From: an uncultured Fretibacterium sp. | Lineage (GTDB): Bacteria > Synergistota > Synergistia > Synergistales > Aminobacteriaceae | Assembly: GCA_937900285.1 (NCBI GenBank) | Contig: CALCEM010000006.1 | Location: 1-20,065 of the forward strand | Direction of reading: 5' to 3' | Length of the DNA stretch: 20,065 nucleotides | Shown here: piece after piece, positions 7,182 through 15,363 of the stretch | How the letters are laid out: every line of letters begins with the position of its first letter | How positions within the stretch are numbered: position 1 is the stretch's first letter | Translations under genes and position numbers: made by a program | Notes under the pieces: generated by a model | The model's input: only the letters and a program-made list of their open reading frames with translations | The model's database searches: none | What the model was told of the DNA's origin: nothing

Positions 7182-8903
7182 ATGAGATTAAACGGCTCTG
7201 ATATTTTAATAAATTGTTTGCTCGAACAGGACGTAAATACCGTTTTTGGTTATCCTGGAGGAGCAATTTTAAATGTTTATGATGCATTATATAAACGTTC
7301 TGATGAGATAAGACATATTTTAACGGCTCATGAACAAGGAGCTTCACACGCTGCGGATGGTTATGCGCGTTCGACCGGTAAAGTCGGCGTATGTTTGGCA
7401 ACTTCCGGACCGGGCGCAACAAATTTAACGACAGGTATAGCTACGGCTTATATGGATTCTTCGCCGGTAGTTTTCATAACTTGCAACGTAAACAGTAATT
7501 TAATTGGCCGTGATTCGTTTCAAGAGGTTGATATTGTCGGCTGTACATTGCCTGTTACAAAATGCAATTACGTGGTTCACGATGTAAATAATTTAGCTGA
7601 CACTATCCGGGAAGCGTTCGCCGTCGCAAAATCCGGAAGACCCGGCCCGGTGTTAATAGACATTCAAAAAAATGTAACAGCTGCTGAAACGGAATATGAA
7701 TTTAAAAACGTTTCGGAACATTTTAATTTTGGTAAGCTTGCAAAATTACGCGAGAGAAATCACCCCAGCATTTACTCGCCTGAACCGGATTTAAATTCAA
7801 TTGATGAACTCGTGAGAATGCTCGAAGAATCCGAACGGCCTTTATTAATTTGCGGCGGAGGAGTTGTGCGCGCGCGAGCTGATCGGGAGTTCAGGGAGCT
7901 TGCTTCTAAATTAGATTCGCCCGTAGCAATTACCGTTATGGGTGGCGGAGCATTTCCCGGCAACAGCGATTTAAAAACAGGAATGATCGGCATGCATGGT
8001 TCTCAAGCTAGTAATATGGCCTGCGATGCCTGCGATTTATTAGTGGCGGTCGGCTGCAGATTTTCGGATCGAGTTACGTTAAATCCCGACAGTTTTGCTT
8101 CACAAGCTAAGATCGTGCAGATTGATATTGACGCTTCGGAAATTGACAAAAATATTAAAAGCGACCTGCACATAATCGGTGACGCGAAAAAAATTTTAAA
8201 ATTATTGTTGGAACGCATAAAATTTAAAAAAGATAATACGCTCTGGAAAAATTATGTATTCTCGTTCAAAGTTGAAACCGAATATGACGACCCTGAAGAT
8301 GGACAATTTACGCCGAAAGAAATTTTATCAGCTGCAGCGGATGTCCTGCCAAAACGAACGATCGTAACGACTGATGTAGGTCAGCACCAAATGTGGGCGA
8401 TACAACATTTTAAATTTTCATATCCCGGCCAGTTAATTACATCTGGAGGATTCGGGACGATGGGTTTCGGTTTAGGCGCAGCGATCGGAGCACAAATCGG
8501 AAATCCTGACAGAACAGTTTTACATGTTACAGGTGATGGAAGTTTCAGAATGAACTGCAACGAACTCGCAACGGAACAATATTATAAATTGCCAATAATA
8601 ACGCTTGTATTTAATAATTCATGTTTGGGAATGGTTCGGCAATGGCAGCATTTAATTTATCATGAAAGATATTCGCAGACTACACTTGATCGCGGTCCGG
8701 ATTTTGCAAAATTGGCTGAAGCTTATGGACTTCATGGCCGAAAAGTTACGGACGCTGAAGAGTTGCGAAAAATTTTAAAGCAGACTAAAAATACACGTTC
8801 GGACGGTAAAGGCTGGGTAATAGACTGCCAAATTAATATTGATGAAATGGTGCGCCCAATGGTTGGCGGAAATAGTCATATAGCAAATTTTATGATTGAT
8901 TAA
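7182..8903 (+). CDS. ilvB: Acetolactate synthase, large (catalytic) subunit
   Basis: Acetohydroxyacid synthase condenses two pyruvates, or pyruvate with 2-oxobutyrate, in the first shared step of valine, leucine and isoleucine synthesis. The 573-residue protein is of normal length. The N-terminal domain has FGYPGGAILNVYDAL (22-36) and the cofactor-activating Glu51 in TAHEQGASHAADGYAR. The C-terminal domain carries the thiamine diphosphate motif from GDGS (451-454) to NN (478-479), followed by GMVRQWQ (483-489), which is typical of biosynthetic acetohydroxyacid synthase rather than catabolic acetolactate synthase. It begins 33 nt after mnmE; an AGGGGG lies about 18 nt before the ATG, unusually far. 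The small subunit follows, which supports the biosynthetic role. Confidence 0.95.
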   Translation: MRLNGSDILINCLLEQDVNTVFGYPGGAILNVYDALYKRSDEIRHILTAHEQGASHAADGYARSTGKVGVCLATSGPGATNLTTGIATAYMDSSPVVFITCNVNSNLIGRDSFQEVDIVGCTLPVTKCNYVVHDVNNLADTIREAFAVAKSGRPGPVLIDIQKNVTAAETEYEFKNVSEHFNFGKLAKLRERNHPSIYSPEPDLNSIDELVRMLEESERPLLICGGGVVRARADREFRELASKLDSPVAITVMGGGAFPGNSDLKTGMIGMHGSQASNMACDACDLLVAVGCRFSDRVTLNPDSFASQAKIVQIDIDASEIDKNIKSDLHIIGDAKKILKLLLERIKFKKDNTLWKNYVFSFKVETEYDDPEDGQFTPKEILSAAADVLPKRTIVTTDVGQHQMWAIQHFKFSYPGQLITSGGFGTMGFGLGAAIGAQIGNPDRTVLHVTGDGSFRMNCNELATEQYYKLPIITLVFNNSCLGMVRQWQHLIYHERYSQTTLDRGPDFAKLAEAYGLHGRKVTDAEELRKILKQTKNTRSDGKGWVIDCQINIDEMVRPMVGGNSHIANFMID

Positions 8904-8924
8904 TTTAGGAGGAATTTAAAAATT

Positions 8925-9422
8925 ATGAACGAAGAAATTAAACGCTATACGATTATTACATCAATGGACAATGAAGCCGGAGTGTTATCGCAGTTAGCTC
9001 ATTTATTTTCCAGGCGCGGGCATAACATCGAAACTATAGCAGCAGGCTGGACGACTGATCATAAAATTATGCGTTTCACGATTGAAATTTACACGGATGA
9101 AGCGAAAGTAAAATTATTATGCAACCAGTTAAGGAAATTAGTGCCGATTCATTCTGTTGAAATTTTGGATCCGCAAAAATCTATAAGGCGCGAGTTAATG
9201 CTTGTAAAAGTTCGGGCAGCCGATAAAGCTACGAGAAACGAAATTATTCAGATCGGAAATATTTTCAGGGGTTCGGTTGTAGATATTACGAACGAGAGTT
9301 TAACGCTTTTAGTGACTGGCGACGATCAAAAAAATGCAGCATTTGAAACGTTATTAAAAGAATTTGGAATAATCGAACTTGCGAGAACTGGAATTGTTGC
9401 GATGGAGCGCGATGGATTATAA
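8925..9422 (+). CDS. ilvN: Acetolactate synthase, small (regulatory) subunit
   Basis: A 165-residue regulatory partner of IlvB that activates the catalytic subunit and usually gives feedback control by valine. An N-terminal ACT domain begins with YTIITSMDNEAGVLSQLAHL, followed by FSRRGHNIETIAAG, both typical of the family. The C-terminal half, from RRELMLVKVRA onward, also matches the long form of this subunit. An AGGAGG about 13 nt before the ATG gives a strong ribosome site. The gene is 21 nt after ilvB. No ilvC or ilvD follows: the next element is the trp promoter and T-box. Confidence 0.95.
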   Translation: MNEEIKRYTIITSMDNEAGVLSQLAHLFSRRGHNIETIAAGWTTDHKIMRFTIEIYTDEAKVKLLCNQLRKLVPIHSVEILDPQKSIRRELMLVKVRAADKATRNEIIQIGNIFRGSVVDITNESLTLLVTGDDQKNAAFETLLKEFGIIELARTGIVAMERDGL

Positions 9423-9439
9423 AATTTTTATGTTGAATA

Positions 9440-9468
9440 TTGACAGAAAATTTTTTATATGGTAAATT
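9440..9468 (+). promoter_or_regulatory. Promoter of the trp leader
   Basis: A perfect TTGACA (9440-9445), 17 nt, then TAAATT (9463-9468, four of six matches). Transcription would start near 9475, just ahead of the T-box leader. No terminator separates ilvN from it, so read-through from ilvBN is also possible. Confidence 0.6.
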
Positions 9469-9499
9469 TCCCCGCAATTTAGGAATAAGATAATTTTAA

Positions 9500-9809
9500 A
9501 CCGATGACGCGAAGATAAAAATAATTAAGGACATTACAGAGAGTTCGCGGTGATGAGAATCGAACATGACACCAATTATTAAATGGATCGCTGAGGGCGC
9601 AGTCAAATGTAAAATTTTTACAAAGTATTCTGCGACGTGGAGGGCTTACGTAATTAGCCGGGAGTATGATGGTACTTCGACGAGTGCACAGGTCAAACTG
9701 TGAAGCAAGGTGGCAACGCGGATAAATTATAATTTGAAATATATAAAAATTATTCGTCCTTGATGAGAATTGATTTAAATTAGAAAATTCTGTCGGGGCG
9801 ATTTTTTTT
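9500..9809 (+). promoter_or_regulatory. T-box riboswitch, tryptophan type
   Basis: This leader of about 300 nt senses uncharged tRNA-Trp and controls the trp genes by antitermination. The T-box core AAGGTGGCAACGCGG lies at 9707-9721. Stem I begins with the GATGACGCGAAGA region near 9503 and closes with CGCTGAGGGCGCAG near 9589. The candidate specifier codon TGG (Trp) is at 9584-9586, followed by the usual purine A. A perfect stem III hairpin, CACAG/CTGTG, lies at 9687-9702. The tRNA-end-binding bulge reads TGGC rather than the common TGGT; its C would pair with a G discriminator base, which bacterial tRNA-Trp has. The T-box core and the terminator compete for CGTCCTT at 9755-9761. The specifier was placed by eye, not by folding. 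Confidence 0.92.
9754..9809 (+). terminator. T-box-controlled terminator of the trp operon
   Basis: TCGTCCT (9754-9760) pairs with GGGGCGA (9795-9801), extended inside by AGAATT/AATTCT, and is followed by eight T (9802-9809). The left arm is shared with the T-box antiterminator, so only one of the two structures can form. Confidence 0.85.
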
Positions 9810-9834
9810 ATTTTTTATGTTCCGGCTGATTAAA

Positions 9835-9842
9835 TCGGAGGA
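9835..9842 (+). promoter_or_regulatory. Ribosome binding site that fixes the trpD start
   Basis: TCGGAGGA lies 10 nt before the ATG at 9853. An earlier in-frame ATG at 9817 sits directly after the T run of the terminator and has no ribosome site, so 9853 is the better start. Confidence 0.8.
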
Positions 9843-9852
9843 TTTTAAAATT

Positions 9853-10866
9853 ATGATAAAAGAAGCCATCGCGAAAATTGTAAGCAAACAAGATTTAAAT
9901 TATAACGAAGCATACACCGTCATGAATGAAATAATGTCCGGTGAAACATCTCAAGTTCAGAACGCGGCATTTTTATCAGCACTCTCAACAAAAAGCGCAA
10001 AAGCTGAAACAATAGACGAAATTTCCGGGTGTGCTGCGGCCATGAGGGAACATGCAACGAAAGTAAAATTTAATTGCGAAGTAATGGAAATTGTTGGGAC
10101 TGGCGGAGATAATGCTCACAGTTTTAATATTTCGACGACATCCGCATTGGTTGCGGCAGCTGGTGGCGTGAAAATTGCGAAACACGGAAACAGGGCAGCA
10201 TCATCAAAATGCGGTACAGCTGATTGTCTTGAAGCATTAGGCGTAAACATTGAACAGTCTCCGGAAAAATGCATTGAACTAGTAAATAAAATTGGAATAT
10301 GTTTTTTCTTCGCTCAAAAATATCACGCTTCGATGAAATATGTCGGATCAATTCGTAAAGAATTAGGATTCAGGACAGTATTTAATATTCTTGGGCCTTT
10401 AACGAATCCAGCAAGCCCCCAAATGCAAATTTTAGGAGTGTACGATGAATATTTAATTGAGCCGTTAGCGCAAGTGCTTTCAAATTTGGGAGTTAAACGC
10501 GGTATGGTTGTTTATGGAATGGATAAGCTTGATGAAATTTCTATGAGTTCGGCGACAAAAATTTGTGAAATAAAAGACGGCTGGTTTAAAAGTTATGTTA
10601 TCAGTCCTGAAAATTTTGGTTTTGAGACTTGCAGTAAAAGCGAATTAATTGGCGGAAGTCCTGCTGAAAATGCTGAGATAACTTTATCAATTTTGAACGG
10701 TGAAAAATCTGCGAAGCGTAACACTGTTTTATTGAATGCTGGTGCTGCGTTATATATTGGTGGTAAAGCTGAAAATTTTAAATCTGGCGTTAAATTGGCT
10801 GGTGAAATTATAGATTCAGGAGAGGCATTAAACACGCTGGATAAATTTATAAAGTTGAGCAAATGA
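9853..10866 (+). CDS. trpD: Anthranilate phosphoribosyltransferase
   Basis: TrpD joins anthranilate to phosphoribosyl pyrophosphate, the second step of tryptophan synthesis. From the chosen start the protein has 337 residues, the usual length. It begins MIKEAIAKIVSKQDLNYNEA. The phosphate-binding motif GTGGD is at 82-86, and the signature KHGNRAASSKCGTADCLE is at 110-127. It is a stand-alone TrpD without a fused TrpG glutaminase domain. It is the first gene after the T-box and overlaps trpC by 4 nt (ATGA), so the two are translationally coupled. The longer reading from 9817 would add twelve residues not typical of the family. Confidence 0.95.
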   Translation: MIKEAIAKIVSKQDLNYNEAYTVMNEIMSGETSQVQNAAFLSALSTKSAKAETIDEISGCAAAMREHATKVKFNCEVMEIVGTGGDNAHSFNISTTSALVAAAGGVKIAKHGNRAASSKCGTADCLEALGVNIEQSPEKCIELVNKIGICFFFAQKYHASMKYVGSIRKELGFRTVFNILGPLTNPASPQMQILGVYDEYLIEPLAQVLSNLGVKRGMVVYGMDKLDEISMSSATKICEIKDGWFKSYVISPENFGFETCSKSELIGGSPAENAEITLSILNGEKSAKRNTVLLNAGAALYIGGKAENFKSGVKLAGEIIDSGEALNTLDKFIKLSK

Positions 10867-11654
10867 GCAACATAAATATTTTAAATGAGCTGGCGGACTT
10901 TGCGAGAATGCGCGTGAACGAGTCATTAAAAAGAATTTCGCTCGATGAAATACGAAATCGGGCGGAGTTAATTTGTGATGAAGATTTTAAATTTGAACGC
11001 GCGTTAAAAAAGTCTGGATTAAGTTTTATTTGCGAATGTAAAAAGGCTTCACCATCAAAAGGTTTAATTGATCCTGAATTTAATTATTTGCAGATTGCTA
11101 AAGATTACGAGGGAGCTGGGGCTGATTGTATTTCAGTTTTGACGGAACCAAATTTATTTTTGGGTGATGACAAGTATTTATTTGAAATTTCGCAAAATGT
11201 AAATATTCCGACTTTAAGAAAAGATTTTGTAATTGATGAGTATATGATTTACGAAGCTAAAATTTTAGGAGCGTCCGGTATTTTGTTAATTTGTGCGATT
11301 TTGGACGGTGAAAAATTGAGAGATTATATAAACATCTGCGATAAATTAGGGTTATCTGCATTGGTTGAAGTTCACGATGAAAACGAAATTAAAACGGCCT
11401 TAAATTCAGGAGCGCGGATCATAGGCGTAAACAATAGGAATTTAAAAAATTTTAGTGTAGACATGAATAATTTTATAAAGCTGGGCAAATTAATTCCGGA
11501 AAATATTTTATTTGTTTCAGAGAGTGGCGTAAAAAATTCTGATGACGTAAAAAAAATTTATGATGCTGGAGCAGACGGGGTTTTAATCGGAGAAATTTTA
11601 ATGCGTGCTGAAGACAAAAAATTAAAATTATCTGAATTAAAATCTAAATTATGA
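10863..11654 (+). CDS. trpC: Indole-3-glycerol phosphate synthase
   Basis: TrpC closes the indole ring, turning the TrpF product into indole-3-glycerol phosphate. The 263-residue TIM barrel has FICECKKASPSKGLI (55-69, with catalytic-type Glu58 and Lys60), SVLTEPNLFLGDDKYL, then LRKDFVIDEYMIYEA, LVEVHDENE, GVNNRNLKNFSVD and SESGVK, covering the strand-end motifs in the usual order. It is not fused to TrpF. It overlaps trpD at its start and trpF at its end, each by an ATGA. Confidence 0.95.
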   Translation: MSNINILNELADFARMRVNESLKRISLDEIRNRAELICDEDFKFERALKKSGLSFICECKKASPSKGLIDPEFNYLQIAKDYEGAGADCISVLTEPNLFLGDDKYLFEISQNVNIPTLRKDFVIDEYMIYEAKILGASGILLICAILDGEKLRDYINICDKLGLSALVEVHDENEIKTALNSGARIIGVNNRNLKNFSVDMNNFIKLGKLIPENILFVSESGVKNSDDVKKIYDAGADGVLIGEILMRAEDKKLKLSELKSKL

Positions 11655-12280
11655 TTATGACGAAAATAAAATTTTGCGGTTTAACTCGTAAAAAAGATAT
11701 TGAAGCGGTAAATATTTTAAAGCCTGAGTATATTGGTTTTGTATTTGCGAAGTCTAGTAAAAGATTTATCGACCCTGTAAAAGCATTTGAATTAAAAAAA
11801 ATTTTATCGCCTGAAATTTTATCAGTTGGAATATTTGTTGACGAGAATATAAAAATTATTTCTGAAATTGCGAATAATAATATTATTGATTTGATACAGC
11901 TTCACGGAAATGAGAGCGAAAAATATATTTATGAATTGCGAAAATTAATTAATCAAGATAAAAAAATTATAAAGGCGTTCACGATTGATAATAAAAATAA
12001 AAATAATATTTTAAATTCAGCTGAGAGCAGTGCGGATTATATTTTAATAGATTCCGGCGCAGGAACTGGGAAATTATTCGACTGGGAAATTTTAAATTTA
12101 AATAATATATCTCGTAAATATTTTTTGGCTGGCGGTTTAAATCCTGAAAATGTCGGCCATGCAGTTAAATTATTAAATCCTTATGCGGTTGATGTAAGTT
12201 CAGGAATTGAACTCGATGGATTAAAAAATTATGAGAGTATGTATAAATTTATTGAGGCAGTAAGGGGAGAAAAAATTTAA
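11651..12280 (+). CDS. trpF: Phosphoribosylanthranilate isomerase
   Basis: TrpF isomerises phosphoribosylanthranilate by an Amadori rearrangement. The 209-residue TIM barrel opens with KIKFCGLTR, carrying the catalytic Cys9; QLHGNE is at 83-88 and the general acid is expected in LIDSGAGTGKLFDW (Asp134). The ATG overlaps the trpC stop; a second in-frame ATG two codons later is possible. The gene is very AT-rich with Asn/Lys/Ile runs such as DNKNKNNI. No ribosome site is evident, as expected for a coupled gene. Confidence 0.93.
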   Translation: MIMTKIKFCGLTRKKDIEAVNILKPEYIGFVFAKSSKRFIDPVKAFELKKILSPEILSVGIFVDENIKIISEIANNNIIDLIQLHGNESEKYIYELRKLINQDKKIIKAFTIDNKNKNNILNSAESSADYILIDSGAGTGKLFDWEILNLNNISRKYFLAGGLNPENVGHAVKLLNPYAVDVSSGIELDGLKNYESMYKFIEAVRGEKI

Positions 12281-12285
12281 ATATC

Positions 12286-13482
12286 ATGACCAATTTAAAT
12301 GGAAGATTTGGCATTCACGGAGGGCAGTATATTCCAGAAACTTTAATGAATGCAGTAAACGAATTAGAGCGAGCATATAATTTTTATAAGGACGATGAGA
12401 ATTTTAAATCAGAATTAAATTATTTATTGAACGAATACGCCGGCCGTCCTTCGAGATTGTATTATGCAGAAAAGATGTCTCGTGATTTGGGCGGAGCAAA
12501 AATTTATTTAAAGCGTGAGGATTTGAATCACACTGGAGCGCACAAAATTAATAATGTTTTAGGTCAGGCATTACTCGCGAAAAAAATGGGCAAAACTCGT
12601 TTAATAGCAGAAACAGGAGCAGGACAGCACGGAGTCGCAACAGCAACGGCAGCAGCTTTAATGAATATGGAATGTGTAATATTTATGGGAGAAGAGGATA
12701 TTTTCAGACAAAAATTAAATGTATATCGCATGAAATTATTGGGAGCGGAAGTGAAGAGCGTTAAAACTGGAACAGGGACATTAAAGGATGCTGTTTCCGA
12801 AGCGATGCGCGAATGGAGTGCTAGATTTGACGACACACATTATTGTTTAGGTTCAGTGATGGGGCCTCATCCGTTTCCCGTAATAGTCCGGGATTTTCAG
12901 AGCGTTATTTCACGGGAGATCAAAGAACAAATTTTAAAGCTTGAAAATAAATTACCTGATGTAATAATTGCGTGCGTTGGGGGCGGTTCGAATGCCATCG
13001 GTAGTTTTTATAATTTCATAAATGATCCTGAAGTTAAATTAATTGGTTGCGAGGCTGCGGGGCGTGGTGTTGAAACATTTGAGACGGCTGCGACAATTTC
13101 GACAGGGAAGCTTGGAATTTTTCACGGAATGAAATCATATTTTTGTCAAAATGAATTTGGGCAAATAGCTCCGGTGTATTCGATTTCTGCGGGGCTTGAT
13201 TATCCTGGAATTGGTCCGGAACATGCATATTTACATGATATAAAACGGGCTGAATATGTTGCAATTACAGATGAGGAAGCAGTGAAAGCATTTGAATATT
13301 TATCGCGCACAGAAGGAATAATCCCGGCGATCGAGTCAGCTCATGCAGTAGCACATGCTATAAAAATAGCTGGAGAAAATAAAAATAAAAATAAAATTAT
13401 CGTGATAACTATTTCAGGGCGCGGCGATAAAGATTGCGCATCGGTTGCGAGATACAGAGGTGAAAATATAAATGACGATTGA
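12286..13482 (+). CDS. trpB: Tryptophan synthase beta chain
   Basis: TrpB joins indole to serine using pyridoxal phosphate, receiving indole through a tunnel from TrpA. The 398-residue protein begins NGRFGIHGGQYIPETLMNAV. HTGAHKINN (82-90) holds the cofactor lysine, Lys87; ETGAGQHG (109-116) holds the catalytic Glu109; GGGSNAIG is at 232-239. These features mark the common TrpB1 type that pairs with TrpA, not the stand-alone TrpB2. AGGGGAG precedes the ATG by about 15 nt. A short AAAAAT repeat near the end encodes ENKNKNK. It overlaps trpA by 11 nt. Confidence 0.96.
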   Translation: MTNLNGRFGIHGGQYIPETLMNAVNELERAYNFYKDDENFKSELNYLLNEYAGRPSRLYYAEKMSRDLGGAKIYLKREDLNHTGAHKINNVLGQALLAKKMGKTRLIAETGAGQHGVATATAAALMNMECVIFMGEEDIFRQKLNVYRMKLLGAEVKSVKTGTGTLKDAVSEAMREWSARFDDTHYCLGSVMGPHPFPVIVRDFQSVISREIKEQILKLENKLPDVIIACVGGGSNAIGSFYNFINDPEVKLIGCEAAGRGVETFETAATISTGKLGIFHGMKSYFCQNEFGQIAPVYSISAGLDYPGIGPEHAYLHDIKRAEYVAITDEEAVKAFEYLSRTEGIIPAIESAHAVAHAIKIAGENKNKNKIIVITISGRGDKDCASVARYRGENINDD

Positions 13483-14254
13483 TGAAACATTTTCAGGAGC
13501 AAATAAAATTTTTATTCCGTTTATAACGTGCGGATATCCTGATATTGATACGACTATAAATAACGTGATCGAATGCGTTAAGAACGGAGCGGAGATAATT
13601 GAGTTGGGAATTCCTTTTTCTGATCCTGTAGCTGAAGGTCCTGTGATTCAAAATGCCAGCGTTAAGGCTTTAAAAAATGGAACAACGACAAATAAAATTT
13701 TTGAGATGGTTAAAATTTTGCGAGGAAAATATAAAATTGAGATTCCTTTAATATTTATGACGTATGCAAATGTAATATTTTCATATGGAACAGAAAAATT
13801 TATGTATGAATGCAATAAAATCGGAATTGACGGGATAATTTTGCCTGATGTTCCGTTTGAGGAGCGTGGAGAATTTTTACCGGCCTGCAAAAAATATAAT
13901 ATTAAATTAATTTCGATGATCGCCCCGAGTTCAGATAACAGAATTATAAAAATTGCTCGTGAAGCTGAAGGATTTATATATTTAGTTTCGAGTTTAGGTG
14001 TTACGGGTGTGCGAAATAAAATTAATACTGATCTGGGAAAAATTATAAAAATTATCCGCGAAAATACAAATATTCCGTGTGCTGTAGGTTTTGGAATTTC
14101 GACGGCTGAACAGGCTCAAAATATTTCAAAAATTGCAGACGGCGTAATAATAGGCTCGGCGATCATAAAAATTATTGAGCAACACGGCAAAAATTCCCCT
14201 GAATATGTCGGAGAATATGTACATGAAATTAAAAACGCGATCACACAAAAATAA
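13472..14254 (+). CDS. trpA: Tryptophan synthase alpha chain
   Basis: TrpA splits indole-3-glycerol phosphate and passes indole to TrpB. The 260-residue TIM barrel has a catalytic Glu44 in IIELGIPFSDP and then VAEGPVIQ, where the acid residue corresponding to Asp60 of the Salmonella enzyme is Glu; as far as I recall this variant is frequent in anaerobes. FIYLVSSLGVTGVR and PCAVGFGIS form the phosphate site. It is the last gene of the operon, overlaps trpB and is followed by a terminator. Confidence 0.95.
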   Translation: MTIDETFSGANKIFIPFITCGYPDIDTTINNVIECVKNGAEIIELGIPFSDPVAEGPVIQNASVKALKNGTTTNKIFEMVKILRGKYKIEIPLIFMTYANVIFSYGTEKFMYECNKIGIDGIILPDVPFEERGEFLPACKKYNIKLISMIAPSSDNRIIKIAREAEGFIYLVSSLGVTGVRNKINTDLGKIIKIIRENTNIPCAVGFGISTAEQAQNISKIADGVIIGSAIIKIIEQHGKNSPEYVGEYVHEIKNAITQK

Positions 14255-14270
14255 TTTGAAAATTTAAATT

Positions 14271-14340
14271 TCCCGTCCAGTTTACACATAAAAAATAATT
14301 AAATAAATAAATAAATAAGTATTCTGAACGGGATTTTTTT
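14271..14340 (+). terminator. Terminator of the trp operon
   Basis: TCCCGTCCAG (14271-14280) pairs with CTGAACGGGA (14324-14333) with one mismatch, and is followed by seven T. The 43-nt loop is unusually long and holds four AAAT units. The T run overlaps the stop codon of the radical SAM gene on the other strand. Confidence 0.75.
14301..14316. repeat. Tetranucleotide repeat (AAAT)4
   Basis: Four perfect AAAT units in the loop of the trp terminator. Length changes here would alter only the loop. Confidence 0.8.
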
Positions 14341-15313
14341 ATAAATATTCGTTTATATTATATTCTGAGTGATGCCATTTTATTTTGCGGGAGCTTTTCG
14401 AAAATCTACCACCAGAACAATATTTACATGCAGGGATCGGATTATTCAATTTTTTTAATATTTCATTGCCGTCGGTTTCTTTATAAATATTTATATAATC
14501 ATCTTTCGTAATTAGAATATTTAAACCGAACTTTTCATTAAAATGGTGCACATGCGCAGCGAATACACATGTATATAATTTTCCGTGACTTAAAGTTATG
14601 CATGAATTCGATTCGTAACAATTTGCAAAGCTCTTTTTAATATTTCCGTTCCCATTTAAATCTATTGGACTGACAATAAACGAAGAATCATTAAGCGCAC
14701 CGTCTGGAGCTGACGACCAAAAAATTTTTATTTTAAATCGTTCGGCCATGTTCTTAATTTTTTCTGTATCGAGTTTAATCGGGTATCTTGAGATCATCAA
14801 ATTAATATTATTGTCATGGCATCCGCGCCAAAAATTTTCACTCTGTGCCGGCAATAAAATCCCGTTAGTATAAATATATATATCAGTGTTTGGAAAATTA
14901 TCCCGTGCTATTTTCATTAGATTAATAATTTCAGGGTGTAATAAAGGCTCTCCGCCAAGTAAAAAAATTCTTTTGCAGTCATGTTTAAATAATATTCCCA
15001 TGCGTTCGATATCCCGTTTAAATTCCTGAACATCAACCAGCTCATTTTTTGCCAATGGTGAGAAATGATTACAGCCAGCGCAATTTAAATTACAATGTTC
15101 GGCCAAATGTATTTCAAATTGAATTTTGTCTAATTTCTTTTTAAGCGGAAGCCCAAATAAAAGCCTGAACGAAGCCGAATACTTTTTTATTTTTGCTTTT
15201 ACTTTAAATTTGATTTTGTTTTTTAATTTCCGTGCTAAATCCTTTAAAAGGACATAATTATATGATGAGATGAGATGAGATGAGATGAGATGAGATGATT
15301 TAAGCATATTCAT
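14339..15313 (-). CDS. Radical SAM protein with a repeat-encoded N-terminus
   Basis: A 324-residue radical SAM enzyme with no assigned substrate. The iron-sulfur motif C-x3-C-x2-C is in EHCNLNCAGCNHFSPLA (Cys74, Cys78, Cys81), followed by LLGGEPLLHPE (118-128). A cysteine-rich end (CYESNSC, YTCVF, ACKYCSGG) suggests a second cluster or metal site. As I recall, relatives with this 'CNLNC-x-x-C-x-HFSPLA' opening are common in surface-polysaccharide loci of gut bacteria. Residues 6-17 are SSHLI repeats encoded by the TGAGA pentamer, so a change of one unit would frameshift the gene; at six units it is in frame. Residues 1-60 are Lys-rich and outside the domain. The start at 15313 is weak: only GGGGG lies upstream. 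Confidence 0.8.
   Translation of the reverse strand: MNMLKSSHLISSHLISSYNYVLLKDLARKLKNKIKFKVKAKIKKYSASFRLLFGLPLKKKLDKIQFEIHLAEHCNLNCAGCNHFSPLAKNELVDVQEFKRDIERMGILFKHDCKRIFLLGGEPLLHPEIINLMKIARDNFPNTDIYIYTNGILLPAQSENFWRGCHDNNINLMISRYPIKLDTEKIKNMAERFKIKIFWSSAPDGALNDSSFIVSPIDLNGNGNIKKSFANCYESNSCITLSHGKLYTCVFAAHVHHFNEKFGLNILITKDDYINIYKETDGNEILKKLNNPIPACKYCSGGRFSKSSRKIKWHHSEYNINEYL
15266..15295. repeat. Pentanucleotide tandem repeat (TGAGA)6 inside the radical SAM gene
   Basis: Six perfect TGAGA units on the plus strand (TCTCA on the coding strand), flanked by partial units TATGA and TGA. They encode SSHLI-type repeats at residues 6-17. Because five is not divisible by three, gain or loss of one or two units breaks the frame. 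Confidence 0.95.
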
Positions 15314-15326
15314 TTTATTTTGTCAA
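15298..15326 (-). promoter_or_regulatory. Candidate promoter overlapping the radical SAM start
   Basis: On the minus strand a perfect TTGACA (15326-15321), 17 nt, then TTAAAT (15303-15298, four of six matches). The -10 box abuts the TGAGA repeat, as in the GT4 gene. If used, the ATG at 15313 would not be in the transcript and translation would start further in, so promoter and annotated start exclude each other. Confidence 0.35.
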
Positions 15327-15363
15327 CCCCCAAATTTAAATCATAAGCTCGCAGATTTTATCA

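Noticed and set aside
9817..9852. Longer trpD start at ATG 9817
   Set aside because: It lies directly behind the terminator T run with no ribosome site, while 9853 has TCGGAGGA at the right distance and fits the family N-terminus.
13378..13400. AAAAAT repeats near the end of trpB as a contingency tract
   Set aside because: Only about three units, unit length divisible by three, and located in a conserved gene; best explained by Asn/Lys codons in AT-rich DNA.
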